64,000 nt of DNA from Dromaius novaehollandiae (lineage: Eukaryota > Chordata > Aves > Casuariiformes > Dromaiidae): positions 20,875,001 through 20,939,000 of the forward strand of contig NC_088102.1 of NCBI RefSeq assembly GCF_036370855.1, read 5' to 3'. Below, in pieces: positions 61,901-64,000 of this stretch (positions are counted from its first letter, which is position 1; every line of letters starts with the position of its first letter). Position numbers and translations under genes: made by a program. A model generated the notes under the pieces. The model was not told the origin of the DNA and did not search any database. It worked only from the letters and a program-made list of their open reading frames with translations.

Positions 61901-64000
61901 CAACTGTGATAATTAATGGTATCAAAAAGGAGTGGGAACTTCTGTGAAGAGGATCAGCGTGGTGCATATGGGGATTGATGTGTTTGTTTTGGACCTGAAC
62001 ACAAAAGAAAGGATCAAGGTTATCCAGGAGCTGTGCATCAGAAATACTTGAACTGTTCAGTAATATTTTCCTCTGAAATCTGAAGTAGCGGCTCTTCCTC
62101 GGAGGAAATGCGTTGAAATTCAGTGTGGTGGCTTATTAAATGTGTGTTTACATACATAAAGAGTGTTTTAAAATAAGAAAAAAATTATGATGTTACTGGA
62201 GTGCCACCATAAATACTCTTAAAAAAATTTTATCTATATTGGTAAACAGATTGACTGGCAAATAAAAGTTGGGCCAAGCCATGTCAGAGGGGTCGCTAAC
62301 ATAATATGTTTCTGCCTTATAACAAAGTCTGACAAAAACTTGGCTAATGCCTAGAGAAATAACAGAAGTAGTGCCGATAATTGAACTGTTAGGGCTGCCT
62401 CTCCTGCCCTAATTTTGCTTAAAATTAGGAGAGGACAAGTTTATCAGGAAGAAATGTGTGTAAAAACACAAACCTTCAATGTATTTAATCTCATTAATTT
62501 AAAAGATACTACTTTCCTAAAAACAAATTTGATACTATCTAAAACATATATTAATTTCAAGTGTGTTGTAGTAGTAATTTAGGAGCCAGAATAAATTGAA
62601 CAGAGCGAGCAGTCAGAGAGCTAAAAATTGGCAGTTGCCTTAAATGCAATTACTATGGTTCTTCCTTTTCCTGAAGGAAAAAAATAAATTTATGCAGATA
62701 CAGGATTTGTGCTCACCTGCTTGTTTGTTACACTGAGCAGCACAAAATGGATTAAGATTTTTCTATGAAAGCTTTAGTGGCAATTAGGAAGCCTTGCCCT
62801 CAGCTTCTTTAGTTTTTTATAAAGTTAGGTCAGATTCTGAAGATACCATTTAGTTGTATTTTTTCACTGTCACAATGTGTATGTATTGCTGTATAGTTTT
62901 ATACTGATGTTAATAGAAAAGGTTTTTTTTTTTTTTACTTTTGAAGCAAGCACATTAGTTTATTGTTGAATATATATTTTTAGACTACTTCGAATATTTT
63001 TTCTTTTTTCAGTTACAAAGTAGTCAGAGAATTTCAGAATCTGGCGCACTGGAATGTGACACTTTCTCCAGTGTCATTTCTGTGCAAGATGAGAGTCAAA
63101 GGGAGATACATGAGTCCATCCTTCTTGCAGCCTTGGACAGTGGTTGGAAAAAGTAACACAGTTTAGGAAAAGAAAAAATGCATTTGTTGGACATGCTGAT
63201 TGATAGCTGACCTGTTTTTGCAAGAGATCAGAATGTGGGATATAACATTTCGATGAGTTATATGCAGTGTGTGCGCTATGAAGGTATTGAGCTTTAGCTT
63301 GTGGCTTGTCTCCTCCTTACTTTTGTCTAATGTACTGACAAGTAACTCCAAATCTGCCTTTCCTGCCAGAAGACAAAGATTTAGTCAAGATGTTTGAAGA
63401 GGAGAAAAACAGAGCACATTGCAGTTCGTGCAGTGCTTTAATTTTAATAAATTAGAATGAATCGGATTTCCTTGCAAAGTATTGATTTTCTAAAATTATT
63501 ATTATTTCTTTGTCCTGTGGTTTTGCTTTAAACTACAGTTAGTAACTGCTTTGTTAAAATAGTGTTTGTGAAAATCTTACTGGAATATTTAGGAAAAAGT
63601 CATTTGGGGGCTGGAAAAAAAGGGTTACATTATGAAAGGATTGAGATTGACTTCTCCCTCTAGTCATTTAGTTACTTTGCTAAATCTTTTCTACAGACTG
63701 CTGGAGTTGACAGTCTTGTCACTACTAAAACAACAACAAAATGTGTCAGCTTAGTATAAGTGCTCTAAAGTGGGGGGATTTTATTGAGGTTAGTTAACTG
63801 TCCTTCTTCTGCCGGAAGACATGGTGATGGTATTATGTGGAGGGATGCAGTGTTCTCCTCAGCGTGTGGTGTGATACGCTGCAAGACTTTACAGGTTCCT
63901 CTCTGCCCAGATTTTGAAAAGTCCTGGCCAGTCTGTCTGAGCGGGTTGTCTGCCGTGGTAAGAGTGGGGTTTCTGGAGATTTTTCTGGGCCCTTTGTCTC
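58959..64000 (+). other. PTPN21: PTPN21 intron (runs off the window)
   Basis: 5 kb after the first coding exon. It is AT-rich with an A-rich run (60829-60854) and short scattered open frames. No further FERM exon, nested gene, RNA gene or recognisable transposon is seen. Confidence 0.7.

Noticed and set aside
14067-64000. CR1-type LINE copies, expected at low density in birds
   Set aside because: I did not find the usual CR1 3' end or its short terminal repeats by eye; diverged copies could be missed.

Overview
The window is a piece of a vertebrate nuclear genome holding three multi-exon genes with GT-AG introns and no prokaryotic, organellar or viral gene organisation. Protein identities, the small compact introns and the lack of recognisable SINE or LINE copies fit a bird, or another sauropsid such as a turtle or crocodilian. 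The species cannot be fixed from the sequence alone. The gene order EML5 - ZC3H14 - PTPN21 is the one known from human chromosome 14q31, so this is a conserved syntenic block.

Layout. (1) 1-14066, + strand: the last 11 coding exons of EML5 (489 codons, entered mid-gene), encoding most of the third WD40-type propeller of this microtubule-associated EMAP-like protein. (2) 14067-23908: region between two convergent 3' ends. It holds EML5 3'UTR, an isolated CpG-rich segment near 16.5 kb with several unrecognised open frames, homopolymers, and a UTR-like AT-rich end with an AATAAA at 23008. (3) 23909-50569, - strand: a complete ZC3H14 gene, 17 coding exons that splice in frame to 728 aa. They cover the N-terminal PWI-like fold, an acidic/NLS middle and five CCCH zinc fingers that bind poly(A). 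Its CpG-island promoter lies at about 50.04-51.26 kb. (4) 51.26-55.0 kb: intergenic, with a cluster of TAATTA motifs and one weak unrecognised open frame. (5) About 55.0-55.6 kb: a CpG-enriched candidate promoter and noncoding first exon for PTPN21. (6) 58586-58958, + strand: the first coding exon of PTPN21, giving the first 60 residues of the FERM domain, preceded by a 22-codon upstream ORF. The rest of the window lies in the next PTPN21 intron.

The three products are not a pathway: EML5 acts on microtubules, ZC3H14 on nuclear mRNA poly(A) tails, and PTPN21 on tyrosine phosphorylation at the cortex. Their arrangement (tail-to-tail EML5/ZC3H14, divergent ZC3H14/PTPN21) is the main regulatory theme. 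I found no convincing new biological system. The most useful leads are possible 3'UTR overlap, frame-neutral cassette exons in ZC3H14, a TEAD-motif cluster and uORF at PTPN21, a homeodomain-motif cluster at 52.1-52.3 kb, and the unexplained CpG/ORF segment at 16.2-18.3 kb.
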